From: Actinacidiphila guanduensis
GTDB lineage: Bacteria; Actinomycetota; Actinomycetes; Streptomycetales; Streptomycetaceae
Reading direction: 5' to 3'
DNA length: 64,000 bases
NCBI RefSeq assembly: GCF_900103985.1
Contig: NZ_FNIE01000011.1
Coordinates: 124,001 to 188,000, forward strand
Part shown: positions 17,161-25,928 of the stretch, in pieces
Layout: each line of letters opens with the position of its first letter
How positions within the stretch are numbered: the first letter of the stretch is position 1
Position numbers and translations under genes: made by a program
The notes under the pieces: generated by a model
What the model saw: only the letters and a program-made list of their open reading frames with translations
Told to the model about the DNA's origin: nothing
The model's database searches: none

Positions 17161-18153
17161 TCAGGAGGCCACTCGAACCACAGACTTCCCCGGTCCCGGG
17201 GCGCTCTGTTCGGCAATCATCCGAGGCACCTCCTCAAAGTCGTACACCCTGCCCACCGGTGTCGTGATCGCGGCCTTGGTCGCCAGGTCAGCCAGATGGC
17301 TCCATACCAGGGCCTCCGCCTCCGGGTCGTCGTTCGGAATCGCCAGCACGCCGACCGCTGAATAGTTCCGCACCAGCATGTCCATCGGATCAAGTGCGAC
17401 CGGTGTGCCGCTCGCGAGGCCGATCATGGCGATACGCCCGTTGCGTGCCAGGCTCCTCACCGCCGTGGCCGCTGTGTCACCGCCCACTGGATCGTAGATC
17501 ACGTCCACGCCCCGCCCGCCGGTGATCTCGGCGACCCTGGCCGTCAAATCGTCCGTGCGACGGTTCACCACGTGGTCCGCGCCGAGCCCGAGGCAGAATT
17601 CGGTTTTCTCGCGGCTGCCCGCGACAGCGATGACCGTCGCGCCGAGAGCCTTGCCGAGTTGCAGAGCGGTGGCGCCGCTGCTGCCGGCGGCGCCGAGGAT
17701 GAGGAGGGTCTGACCGGACTGCACAGGGGCTCGCTCGACAAGCCCCGCATAAGCGGTACGGAAGCCGATGGGGAACCCACCTGCCTGTTCGTCCGTCATG
17801 CCGTCGGGAATCCGGATCGCGGAATTCTCGCGGACGTATGCGTACTCGGCGTACCCGCCCCAACCTTGCAGGAATCCGGTAATGCCAGTGACCTGGTCGC
17901 CGACCGAGAACCGCGAACCTGGTGCCACGGCGACGACCTCTCCCGCGGCCTCTTCACCGAGACCGAAGGGAGGAGCACCCAGCAGGGGAAAGCGGCCGCC
18001 CGTCATCATGAGGTCCGGGAACCCGGCCCCCGCGGTCCGCACGCGGATGAGGACCTGCCCGGCCGACGGTCCAACCCACGTCATCTCCTGCAGCTCGGCC
18101 GCATCCTCCGGCTCACCGAACCTCACCACACGCCACGCACGACCAGTAAACAT
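17161..18153 (-). CDS. NADPH:quinone oxidoreductase-like MDR enzyme
   Basis: A 330-residue zinc-free medium-chain dehydrogenase/reductase: VLIRVRTAGAGFPDLMMTGG in the GroES-like N-domain and LLILGAAGSSGATALQLGKA in the nucleotide-binding fold, with AGSREKTEFCLGLGADHVVN for NADPH. ATG 18153 is chosen over a start 14 codons upstream because GGAG lies 7-8 bases before it. Its codons include more A/T third positions than the neighbouring genes, a mild sign of separate ancestry. Confidence 0.88.
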   Translation of the reverse strand: MFTGRAWRVVRFGEPEDAAELQEMTWVGPSAGQVLIRVRTAGAGFPDLMMTGGRFPLLGAPPFGLGEEAAGEVVAVAPGSRFSVGDQVTGITGFLQGWGGYAEYAYVRENSAIRIPDGMTDEQAGGFPIGFRTAYAGLVERAPVQSGQTLLILGAAGSSGATALQLGKALGATVIAVAGSREKTEFCLGLGADHVVNRRTDDLTARVAEITGGRGVDVIYDPVGGDTAATAVRSLARNGRIAMIGLASGTPVALDPMDMLVRNYSAVGVLAIPNDDPEAEALVWSHLADLATKAAITTPVGRVYDFEEVPRMIAEQSAPGPGKSVVRVAS

Positions 18154-18444
18154 GTCACTCCGACCTTGATAGTTTGCAATTCGGTATTCACGCACACGGG
18201 CCTTGAAGGCCGGTGATGCCGTCGGCCTCTTCGGCTCCTCACGGGGTGTGCGGAGCAGAACCCTGCCGCCTCACCTGATTCGCTCATGCGAGAGCTGCGC
18301 CGATTGCTCGCTCGAGCCTCCAGGGTTCACTCGGGGACGGGCGCTGAAGGAAGGGGGCCGGCCGTCTGCCGACGGCCTGTCCGCTCCGAGCGCGCCTCGA
18401 CTGGCCGCCGGAATCCCGCGGGCAACGAGCCGGAGGCCGGGTGG
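18154..18444. other. 291-bp spacer without a gene
   Basis: The left part is the promoter region of the MDR gene and is relatively AT-rich (about 18165-18195). The right part precedes the SDR stop codon. No gene, strong hairpin or repeat was recognised. Confidence 0.4.
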
Positions 18445-19410
18445 TCACCAGGAGTCGCTGTGGCGCAGTGCGTCCTCCGCAAGGTCCCACAGGCGGTCGG
18501 CGTTGCCGGGGTCGAGGGCGTGCGCGGCGACGCCGTCCCCGGTGCCGTCGATCGTGACCGGTGATTCCTGGTTGTCCTCGAAGTAGCGGCCGCTGACGCC
18601 TTCCAGGAGGGGTGAGGCGGCGAGCAGGACGCTCGTGGCCGCTCCCTGCCGGGGGTCCTTGTAGTGGGGCTGGTCGATACGGTTGCCGCTCTCGTCGGCG
18701 GCTCCCATCGCTTGCAGCGTCTGCAGGTCGAGGTGGCGCTGCAGCCCGGAGGTGATCCAGCCGGGCATGAGGGCGTTGGCAGTGATGCCGTCGCCGGCCC
18801 ATCTGCGGGCGATGCCCACGGCCATCAGCACGTCGGCGGTCTTGGACCGGCCGTAGGCGACCCAGCGGTCGTAGGGGGTGCGCTCGAAGTGGGGGTCGTC
18901 GAACTCGAACGGGTGCCGGCGGTGGGCGCCGGAGCTGACGGCGACGACCCGCGCCGCCCCGGCCTGCCGCAGGGCGGGCAGGAGGCCGGTGGCCAGGGCG
19001 AAGTGCCCGAGGTGGTTGGTCGCCAGTTGCATCTCCCACCCTTCGGGGCTGCGGACGAGGTGGGGCAGGGCCATGATGCCGGCATTGGCCACCAGGGCGT
19101 GCAGCGGCCCCTCCCAACTGCGGGCCAGGTCGCGGACGGTGGCGAGGTCGGCGAGGTCGAGCCGACAGGCCCGGACCTGCCCGGCCCATGCCTCCCGGCG
19201 TGCGCGGTCGATGAGCGCGGCTGCGGCCGCCGGGTCGCGGACCGCGACGGTCACCTCGGCGCCGGCCCGCGCCAGGGCGGCGGCGGTCTCGACTCCGATC
19301 CCGGACGCGCCTCCGGTCACCAGCATCCTCTTCCCCGCCAGGTCGACGCCGGCGAGTACGTCGTCAGCGGTGGCCCTCGGCCCGAACGGGGTGCTCAGCA
19401 GCTCAGGCAT
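18445..19410 (-). CDS. Short-chain dehydrogenase (retinol-dehydrogenase-like)
   Basis: A 321-residue SDR. The cofactor motif is MLVTGGASGIGVETA, the NAG motif is ALVANAGIM, and the catalytic pair is YGRSK with Ser in VAVSSGAH. A C-terminal region longer than in classical SDRs resembles WW-oxidoreductase/retinol-dehydrogenase relatives. Its ATG at 19410 overlaps the stop of the preceding DJ-1-like gene by eight bases, which indicates translational coupling. GTG 19419 is a possible earlier start. Confidence 0.88.
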   Translation of the reverse strand: MPELLSTPFGPRATADDVLAGVDLAGKRMLVTGGASGIGVETAAALARAGAEVTVAVRDPAAAAALIDRARREAWAGQVRACRLDLADLATVRDLARSWEGPLHALVANAGIMALPHLVRSPEGWEMQLATNHLGHFALATGLLPALRQAGAARVVAVSSGAHRRHPFEFDDPHFERTPYDRWVAYGRSKTADVLMAVGIARRWAGDGITANALMPGWITSGLQRHLDLQTLQAMGAADESGNRIDQPHYKDPRQGAATSVLLAASPLLEGVSGRYFEDNQESPVTIDGTGDGVAAHALDPGNADRLWDLAEDALRHSDSW

Positions 19411-20005
19411 TGCCCGCACCCGCCGTCCGGGTCACTCGGCTCAGGTGCTCCATGATGGCGTGCATCTCCGCCGGCAGGTCACCGGGCTTGCGGGCGGTGA
19501 AGAACGGGCCGTCGTGGACCACGGCCTCGTCGACCCAGGTGCCGCCCGCCGCCGTGACCTCCTCGGCGACGCCGTACCACGAGGTCAGCCGCCGCCCCTC
19601 GGCCAGGCCCGCGCTGACCAGGACCTGCGGGCCGTGGCAGACCAGCCCGACGGGCTTGCCCGCGGTGGCGAACGCCCGCACGAAATCGAGAGCGGCGGGC
19701 AGTTCACGCAGCTCCAGCGGGGCGTGCCCGCCGGGCACGTACAGCATGAGGTAGTCGGCCGGGTCGGCAGCCGAGAGGGCGGTGGTCTGCTGGAGTTTCA
19801 TCCCGCGGGCCGCGGTCAGCTCCCCACCGGACGGGGTGATCACCTCGACCTCGTACCCGGCCTCGGTGAAGCGGTAGTACGGGTAGAAGAACTCGACGTC
19901 CTCGACCACATCGGCGGTCAGCACCGCGATGCGCCCCTTGGAGGGCACAGCGGGAGGGACGGCCGCGCGGTTGTCGGCGGGACGGTCGGTGGCGGCGTCT
20001 GCCAT
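19403..20005 (-). CDS. DJ-1/PfpI-family protein
   Basis: A 200-residue protein with RIAVLTADVVEDVEFFYPYY, LMLYVPGGHAP and the nucleophile elbow GLVCHGPQVLVSAG. This is the PfpI/YhbO-like group, linked with stress survival and glyoxal detoxification. ATG 20005 follows GAAGGAG at good spacing. It is the first gene of a two-gene operon with the overlapping SDR and is divergent from an AraC regulator across 69 bases. Confidence 0.88.
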   Translation of the reverse strand: MADAATDRPADNRAAVPPAVPSKGRIAVLTADVVEDVEFFYPYYRFTEAGYEVEVITPSGGELTAARGMKLQQTTALSAADPADYLMLYVPGGHAPLELRELPAALDFVRAFATAGKPVGLVCHGPQVLVSAGLAEGRRLTSWYGVAEEVTAAGGTWVDEAVVHDGPFFTARKPGDLPAEMHAIMEHLSRVTRTAGAGNA

Positions 20006-20074
20006 GGCTTGCTCCTTCGTGTCTTTCCCTTGCTCTGTCCACGGTAGGCGCCTCGGATTAGACTTCCGACTATC

Positions 20075-21058
20075 ATGAGTGTCGTTGACCATATAGATCG
20101 TCCACACAGCGCGGATCTCCTCGATACCGTCGATCCGCTCGAGGATGTTCTCGCCCTCATCGGGGCACGGGCGGAGCGCGCCGCCACACTCACCGGGCAC
20201 GGCGAGTGGTCCCTGCGCTTCCCCCCGCCCGCGGGGGCGAAGTTCAACGCCGTACTCGAGGGCTCCTGCTACCTCACCTCGGACGTCCTGGAGCGCCCGC
20301 TCACCCTGCGCGCGGGCGACACGTTCCTGCTGACCAGGCCCCAGGAGTTCACCCTCTCCACCGCGCCGCACCTGCCCGCGCAGGCCGCCTCACCCCTCTT
20401 CCGCGCCACCCGCGACGACGCCGCGGTGACCGGCCCTCCCACGCAGCCGGTCACCGCCCGGCTGGTGGGCGGCAGCTTCACCTTCGGCCGGCAGGCCCGC
20501 GCCCTGCTGCTGGACGCGCTCCCGCCCGTCATCCACATGCCCGCCCACGCCGACGGCGCCTCGATGGCCCCGCATGTGCTGACCCGCATCGACCACGAGA
20601 CGCGCACCCGCCGTCTGGGCGCCAACCCGGTGACCGAACACCTCGCCGTCGTGCTGCTCATCGACATGATCCGCCACCACTTGAGCGGCCACCCCGGCGG
20701 CACCGGCTGGCTCCACGGCCTGAACGACCCCGTCGTGGCCATCGGGCTCCGCGCCATCCACACCGACCCCGCGCGCCACTGGACCGTGCGGCTCCTGGCC
20801 GACACCGCCCACGTCTCCCGTTCCGCCTTCGCCACCCGCTTCAAGAGGACGGTGGGACAAGGACCTCTGGAGTACCTGACCCGCTGGCGCCTCGAACTGG
20901 GCGCCCAGCGCCTGGCGACCACCGAGCAGACCATCGCCGCCATCGCCGACTCGGTGGGATACGGCTCCGAAGCAGCCTTCTCCCTCGCCTTCAAACGCGA
21001 GCTGGGCACACCGCCCGGCACGTATCGCAGGCAGGCACACCGGTTCACGCAGGCGTGA
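20075..21058 (+). CDS. AraC-family regulator with cupin N-domain
   Basis: A 327-residue protein. The first 180 residues form a cupin-type sensor (LTLRAGDTFLLT) and the last 100 the AraC double HTH (HWTVRLLADTAHVSRSAFAT, then AAIADSVGYGSEAAFSLAFK). It is divergent from the DJ-1-SDR operon, which is its likely target. It is clearly related to the AraC protein at 26645-27649: both start with a DPL-AL-LIGAR segment and share the same layout. Confidence 0.88.
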   Translation: MSVVDHIDRPHSADLLDTVDPLEDVLALIGARAERAATLTGHGEWSLRFPPPAGAKFNAVLEGSCYLTSDVLERPLTLRAGDTFLLTRPQEFTLSTAPHLPAQAASPLFRATRDDAAVTGPPTQPVTARLVGGSFTFGRQARALLLDALPPVIHMPAHADGASMAPHVLTRIDHETRTRRLGANPVTEHLAVVLLIDMIRHHLSGHPGGTGWLHGLNDPVVAIGLRAIHTDPARHWTVRLLADTAHVSRSAFATRFKRTVGQGPLEYLTRWRLELGAQRLATTEQTIAAIADSVGYGSEAAFSLAFKRELGTPPGTYRRQAHRFTQA

Positions 21059-21096
21059 CGGCGATCCATCGGCGGCGCCGGTGTGGTCGGGCGCGG

Positions 21097-21942
21097 TCAC
21101 GCACCTGCCTGCGCGCCCTCCGGGGCCGAGCCGTGCGCGGTGCGCGCGAGCGCGTCCCAGCGCTGCCAGCCCTCCAGGCGGCGGGCGTACTCCTCGCGCA
21201 CCTCCTCCAGGCCGCCGACGCCGAACAGCACGCGCAGCGGCGGCTCCTCGGCGTCCGCCAGTTCCAGCAGGGCACGGCCGGAAGCGGCGACGTCGCCGGG
21301 CACGATGTGCGCGGCCCTGGCGAACAGCGCCTCGCGGGCGTGACCGTAGGCGTCGTCCCTGCGGGCCTGCGGGGAGGAAGCCATGAGGCCGGTGTGGAAG
21401 ACGACGGGCTCGATGAGCGTCACGTGGATGTTGTACGCGGCGACTTCGGCGGCGAGCGACTGGCTCAGCGCTTCCAGGGCCCACTTGGAGGCGTGGTAGA
21501 GGCCGAGCGACGGGTAGGCGACGACGCCGCCGAGGGAGGAGACCTGCAGGATGCGGCCGCCGCCGCGCTCGCGCATACCGGGCAGGACGGCCCGGGTGGT
21601 CCACAGCGGGCCGAGGAAGTTGACGTCGAGCTGGGTCTTCGCCTGCTCGTCGGTGACCTCCTCGACCGCGCCGACCAGCATGTGGCCGGCGTTGTTGACC
21701 AGGACGTCGATCCCGCCGAAGCGCTCCTCGGTGGCGGCGACGGCCGCGCGGACGGCCGCAGCGTCGGCGACGTCGAACGCCAGGGGCAGCACGCGGTCCG
21801 CGTACTGCTCGGCGAGCGGCTGCAGGGAGGCGGCGGTGCGGGCGGTGGCGGCGACGCGGTCGCCGCGGTCCAGCACGGTGCGCGCCCACTGCGCGCCCAG
21901 GCCGCGGGAGGCGCCGGTGATGAACCATGTGCGTGAGGTCAC
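21097..21942 (-). CDS. Short-chain dehydrogenase/reductase
   Basis: A 281-residue classical SDR with WFITGASRGLGAQWA, DVLVNNAGHMLVG, Ser in LQVSSLGG and catalytic YHASK. GTG 21942 is chosen because GGAG lies 7 bases upstream and the protein then begins directly at the Rossmann strand. It is divergent from the XRE regulator at 22089, with 146 bases between the starts, and its 3' end faces the AraC gene. Confidence 0.87.
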   Translation of the reverse strand: MTSRTWFITGASRGLGAQWARTVLDRGDRVAATARTAASLQPLAEQYADRVLPLAFDVADAAAVRAAVAATEERFGGIDVLVNNAGHMLVGAVEEVTDEQAKTQLDVNFLGPLWTTRAVLPGMRERGGGRILQVSSLGGVVAYPSLGLYHASKWALEALSQSLAAEVAAYNIHVTLIEPVVFHTGLMASSPQARRDDAYGHAREALFARAAHIVPGDVAASGRALLELADAEEPPLRVLFGVGGLEEVREEYARRLEGWQRWDALARTAHGSAPEGAQAGA

Positions 21943-22088
21943 GGGGGTGCTCCGTCGTGAGGTGGGAAGGGGCCGCTGCTGCGGCCCGCGACCCAGCCTG
22001 CGGCCGGGCGGTGCGACGAGGCAGAGCCGGCTCTTCCAGGGATCGGCGGTCCCTGCCTGGGTGTGCCTGGGCGGGTGACACTGGTCGC

Positions 22089-22916
22089 ATGGATTCCGAG
22101 CAGCTGGCCGACTTCCTGCGCGTGCGGCGTGAGGCGCTGACCCCCGCGGAGGTCGGCCTCCGGTCGTCCACCCGCCGGCGCACGCCCGGCCTGCGCCGGG
22201 AGGAGGTGGCGGCGCGGGCCGACATCTCCACCGACTACTACGCCCGCCTGGAGCAGGCCCGTGCCCCTCAGCCCTCGCCGTCGGTGCTGCGCGGGCTGAC
22301 CCGGGCGCTGCGGCTGAGCCTGGACGAACGCGACCACCTCTTCCGCCTGGCCGGCCACAGCGTCCCCGACCGGCGGTCCGCCGACGACCACGTCTCACCG
22401 GTTCTCCTGGCCCTGCTGGACCAACTGCACGAGATGCCGGCGCAGGTGATGACGGACCTGGGCGAGACGCTGGCGCAGAACGCGTCGGCAACCGCGGTCT
22501 TCGGGGACCACGAGCGGTTCACGGGGCCGCGGCGCAGCATGGTGTACCGCTGGTTCACCTCGCCGGACGCCCGGACCGCCTACCCGCCGCAGGGGTGGGC
22601 GGACGAGTCCCGGGCGCTGGTGGCGGATCTGCGGGCCGCGGTCGTGCGGCGGGGCGACGGGAAGGCGGCAGGACTGGCCGAACGCCTGCTGCGGGAGAGC
22701 CCGGAGTTCGCGGCGCTGTGGGCGGACCACGAGGTCGCGGTGCTCCACAGCCGCCGCAAGCGCATCCTCCACCCCGAGGTCGGGCTGTTGGAGCTGGACT
22801 GCCAGGCGTTGCTGGCGGAGGGGCGCTCGCAGATCCTCGCCCTGTTCGTCCCGGCCCCCGGCACCGGCACCGCCGACCGGCTCTTCCTCCTCGGAGTGCT
22901 GGGGGCGGGGAGGTGA
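22089..22916 (+). CDS. XRE-family HTH regulator (MmyB-like)
   Basis: A 275-residue regulator. The N-terminal HTH reads LRREEVAARADISTDYYARLEQ, followed by the PAS-like ligand domain that defines MmyB-type regulators (LAQNASATAVFGDH, SPEFAALWADHEV). Members bind fatty-acid-like ligands in at least one solved case. Streptomyces carry many, typically divergent from an oxidoreductase, exactly as here with the SDR at 21097-21942. ATG at 22089. Confidence 0.9.
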   Translation: MDSEQLADFLRVRREALTPAEVGLRSSTRRRTPGLRREEVAARADISTDYYARLEQARAPQPSPSVLRGLTRALRLSLDERDHLFRLAGHSVPDRRSADDHVSPVLLALLDQLHEMPAQVMTDLGETLAQNASATAVFGDHERFTGPRRSMVYRWFTSPDARTAYPPQGWADESRALVADLRAAVVRRGDGKAAGLAERLLRESPEFAALWADHEVAVLHSRRKRILHPEVGLLELDCQALLAEGRSQILALFVPAPGTGTADRLFLLGVLGAGR

Positions 22917-23044
22917 GACGCGGGTGCGCACGCTCCGCGCACCGTCGCCGGACGAATCCGCTCCCCGCCGCCGCCCGCCCGCGGGAGGAGGAATCGGCCG
23001 GGCGCGGGTCCGCCGCGGTCCGGCGAGGGCGGCCGGGGCCGGGG

Positions 23045-23806
23045 TCACTGCGCCGTGAAGCCGCCGTCCACGGCGAGCGCGGCACCGTTCACGAAGGTGC
23101 TCTGATCACTGAGGAGGAACGCGGTGAAAGCGGCGACGTCCTCCTCGGAGCCCGCCCGTCCGCTCGGCACCTGCCCCAGGAACCGTTCCTCGATCTCCGG
23201 GTGGGCGGCAATCGCGGAGCGCCACAGCGGGGTGTCGACGAGGCCGGTCAGCAGCGCGTTGACCCGGACGCCCGCCTTGGCCGAGTCGAGCGCGGCGGAA
23301 CGGGTCAGGCCCACCACGCCGTGCTTGGCCGCGACATACGCCGGCATGCTCGCGTCGCCGACCGTGCCGACCGTGGAGGCGTTGTTCACGATGCCCCCGC
23401 CGCCCGACGCCGCGATCGCCGGAAGCTCGTACTTCAGGCTGTAGAACACGCTGGTCAGGTTGGTCGCGATCATGGTGTCCCAGAAGGCGGAGTCCGTCCG
23501 GGCGAGGGTGCGCTGGTTGTCGCCGCCGCCGGCGTTGTTGAACGCCCCGTGCAGGGCCCCGTACTCGGTGACCGCGAAGTCGACGAGGCGGGCCACCTCG
23601 TCCTCCTTCGTGACATCCGTCCGCACGAAGCCGGCCCTGCCGCCCGCGGCGCGGATCTGTTCGACGGTCGCGTCACCGCGCGCGGCGTCGCGTGCGGCGA
23701 TGACGACGGTCGCCCCCTCGGCGGCCGCCCGCCTGGCGAACGCGGCACCCATGCCGGACGTGCCGCCGGTGACGAGGACGATCTTGGATTCGAGAAGCCG
23801 GGACAT
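23045..23806 (-). CDS. Short-chain dehydrogenase, 3-oxoacyl reductase-like
   Basis: A 253-residue classical SDR: VLVTGGTSGMGAAFA, AFNNAGGGDN, Ser in NNAST and catalytic YVAAK, ending VNGAALAVDGGFTAQ as in FabG-like enzymes. ATG 23806 follows GGAGTTCCTC. The MDR gene at 23920 lies upstream on the same strand with a gap of 113 bases, so it may be read from the same TetR-linked promoter. Confidence 0.87.
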   Translation of the reverse strand: MSRLLESKIVLVTGGTSGMGAAFARRAAAEGATVVIAARDAARGDATVEQIRAAGGRAGFVRTDVTKEDEVARLVDFAVTEYGALHGAFNNAGGGDNQRTLARTDSAFWDTMIATNLTSVFYSLKYELPAIAASGGGGIVNNASTVGTVGDASMPAYVAAKHGVVGLTRSAALDSAKAGVRVNALLTGLVDTPLWRSAIAAHPEIEERFLGQVPSGRAGSEEDVAAFTAFLLSDQSTFVNGAALAVDGGFTAQ

Positions 23807-23919
23807 GAGGAACTCCGATCGTTGCGTTTCTGCTGAGTTGCTTTTCGGGTGAGCTGCTTTTCGGGTGATGCGCACCGCCGCGGGAGGGTGCGGCTCGGCG
23901 CCGAGGACCGGCGCCGGGT

Positions 23920-24876
23920 TCAGAGTTCGAGGACGAGCCTGCCCCTGACGCCGCCGGCCTCCAGGGCGCGGTGGGCGTCGGCGGCCCGCTCCATCGGATA
24001 GGTGCGGGCCACCCGCAGGGTGAGGACGCCCTCCTCCACCTGCCGGGCCAGCCGGTCCAGGACGTCGTGCCGGCCGTCGTAGTCGTGGACGTACACCGAG
24101 TGGTGGGTGACCGCGTGCCGCTCGGAGCCCGGGCCGGAGGGCGGTCCGGCGGGTCCGCGGACGACCGCGACGCCTCCGCCGTCGCGTACGGCGGCCTCCA
24201 GGGTGCCGCCCATGACGGCGGCGTCGAGCAGGCCGTCGACGCCGCGGGGGAAGGCGTCGCGGAAGCGCTCCGCAACGTCGTGCCCGCGCCGCACCACGGT
24301 GTCCGCGCCCAGCGCGGCGACCAGCTTCTCGTCCGCCGGCCCCGCGTCGGCGACCACGGTGAGCCCGCCGGCCTTGGCCAGCTGGACGGCGAACCCGCCG
24401 ACGCCGCCCGCCGCCCCGGTGACCGCCAGCACGCTGCCGGGGGCGAGGTCCAGCAGGTCGAGGGCCCGGCGTGCCGTCAGCGCGTTCAGCGGCAGCGCGG
24501 ACGCCTCGGCGTGGCCGGCCCCGCGGGGCGCCCGCACCACGTACGCGGCGGGGAGGACGACGTGCTCGGCGTAGGCGCCGCCGGCCGGTCGCGTCGGGTT
24601 GACCAGCGCCACGACCGGGTCGCCGACCGCGAGGCCGGTCCGGCTGCCGGGGCCGATCTCGTCCACGACACCGGCCGCGTCGAGGCCCGGGACGTAGGGA
24701 GGCGGCCCCTGGAGGAGCGGGGCGGCGGCGCCGGCCCTGATCAGGGTGTCGGCCGGCGAGACCGCCGCCGCCCGGACCCTGACGCGGATCTCGCCGGGGC
24801 CCGCGTGGCGGTCCGGCAGTTCGTGCACCCGCAGGACATCGGGGCCGCCGAAACGCTGCAACGCCACGGCCTTCAC
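23920..24876 (-). CDS. Quinone oxidoreductase-like MDR enzyme
   Basis: A 318-residue zinc-free MDR protein: KAVALQRFGGPDVLRVHELP, then VLAVTGAAGGVGGFAVQLAK for the nucleotide fold. GTG start at 24876, one base after the stop of a 30-codon upstream frame that has its own strong ribosome site, so translation is probably coupled. A TetR-type palindrome lies about 110 bases upstream, next to a TetR gene in the same orientation. Confidence 0.87.
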   Translation of the reverse strand: MKAVALQRFGGPDVLRVHELPDRHAGPGEIRVRVRAAAVSPADTLIRAGAAAPLLQGPPPYVPGLDAAGVVDEIGPGSRTGLAVGDPVVALVNPTRPAGGAYAEHVVLPAAYVVRAPRGAGHAEASALPLNALTARRALDLLDLAPGSVLAVTGAAGGVGGFAVQLAKAGGLTVVADAGPADEKLVAALGADTVVRRGHDVAERFRDAFPRGVDGLLDAAVMGGTLEAAVRDGGGVAVVRGPAGPPSGPGSERHAVTHHSVYVHDYDGRHDVLDRLARQVEEGVLTLRVARTYPMERAADAHRALEAGGVRGRLVLEL

Positions 24877-24877
24877 G

Positions 24878-24970
24878 TCACACCACCTCGCCGGCCGCGT
24901 CGGCGGCAGGCCGCTGCCACAGGGGTGGGACCTGCAGGTGTCGAGGGCCCGGGGCAGGGTTCGTGGTCAT
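24878..24970 (-). CDS. 30-residue leader peptide coupled to the MDR gene
   Basis: An ATG at 24970 follows AAAAGGAGCTTC, the best ribosome-binding site in this neighbourhood. It opens a 30-codon frame (MTTNPAPGPRHLQVPP...) ending TGA at 24878-24880, one base before the GTG of the MDR gene. The peptide has no recognised family. It may be a true small protein or only a device for loading ribosomes onto the MDR message. Confidence 0.45.
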   Translation of the reverse strand: MTTNPAPGPRHLQVPPLWQRPAADAAGEVV

Positions 24971-24986
24971 GAAGCTCCTTTTAAAT

Positions 24987-25000
24987 AATGAACGGTCATT
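24987..25000. promoter_or_regulatory. TetR-type operator AATGA-ACGG-TCATT
   Basis: A perfect 5-bp inverted repeat around four bases in an unusually AT-rich patch (24981-25007), just upstream of the leader ORF and MDR gene. AATGAACGGTCATT is the classic appearance of a TetR-family operator. The TetR gene at 25073-25654 immediately upstream is the obvious candidate repressor. Confidence 0.65.
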
Positions 25001-25072
25001 CAAAAAAAGGCGCGGACCTCGGCCCGCAGCAGACGAAAACGTCGCTCCCGGGCCCGGGTCCGGCCCGGCGGT

Positions 25073-25654
25073 TCAGTTGAGGCAGCGCAGCGCGGTGTCG
25101 ACCGTCGCCGTCAGGGCCGCCCGGTCGGGGCGCACCGCGCCGATCACCCGCAGCCCCTGCAGGCACATCACCAGGAACCCCGCGGTGTCGGCGGCGCTGC
25201 GGTCGCCAGCGAGCTCGCCGCTGGCCTGGGCCCGCGCGATCAGCTCCGTCAGGGACTCCTCCAGCGACTCGATCGTCACGCGCAACTGGTCCCGGACGGC
25301 CGCTTCGCGGTGGGCCCGCTCCATGGACCCGGCCACGATCAGGCACGCCTGCCGGTGCCCGTCCCGTACGACCTCGTCGACGACGCCGATCAGGATCTCG
25401 CGGACGAGGCGGCGGACCGGCATCTGCGCCGTGACCATCTCGGCCAGGGGCGCGGCGTAGCGCTCGCGGTACCGTTCGAGCGCCGCGAGGTACAGGCCCT
25501 CCTTGCTGCCGAAGGCCGCGTAGAGGGACCCGCGCCCGATGCCGGTCGCCTCGACGAGGTCCTGGATCGACGCCCCCTCGAAGCCCTTCTGGCGGAACAC
25601 TCCCACAGCGGCGTCCACGACGGCCGTGGTCTCGAATTCCCTGGTCCGTGCCAT
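25073..25654 (-). CDS. TetR-family regulator
   Basis: A 193-residue TetR protein: VDAAVGVFRQKGFEGASIQD, then TGIGRGSLYAAFGSKEGLYL for the HTH, and a C-terminal TetR_C-like domain. It precedes the leader ORF, MDR and SDR genes on the same strand, with the AATGAACGGTCATT operator between, so it probably represses the operon behind it. ATG at 25654. Upstream, TTGACT at 25691-25696 could be its -35 element. Confidence 0.88.
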   Translation of the reverse strand: MARTREFETTAVVDAAVGVFRQKGFEGASIQDLVEATGIGRGSLYAAFGSKEGLYLAALERYRERYAAPLAEMVTAQMPVRRLVREILIGVVDEVVRDGHRQACLIVAGSMERAHREAAVRDQLRVTIESLEESLTELIARAQASGELAGDRSAADTAGFLVMCLQGLRVIGAVRPDRAALTATVDTALRCLN

Positions 25655-25928
25655 ACGGGCAACGGTAAGCTTATGTGGAACGTGCAGTCAAAAATATGGG
25701 CAGTGGCGCGGGTCACAGGCCCGCGCCGCAGCGAATCCGGATGGGAGGACCGGTCCGTCGCTGCGGCAGCTGACGTGTGGTGCGACTTCTCCGGGCGATA
25801 CACCACGTGGGCTGGACTGACGAGCAGGTTTCCGCGACTGGGAAGTATTCGGGATCCGGATCGGGCCATCGAGAGTGGACGTGCGCCGTGGGGCGCGTCA
25901 TCGATCTGGTCGGTTCGGAAGGTACGAC
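25655..25928. other. 274-bp divergent promoter region
   Basis: The region lies between a TetR gene and an SDR gene. On the minus strand TTGACT (25691-25696) with a 17-base spacer to TTACCG is a plausible TetR-gene promoter. No gene is seen. Confidence 0.4.
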
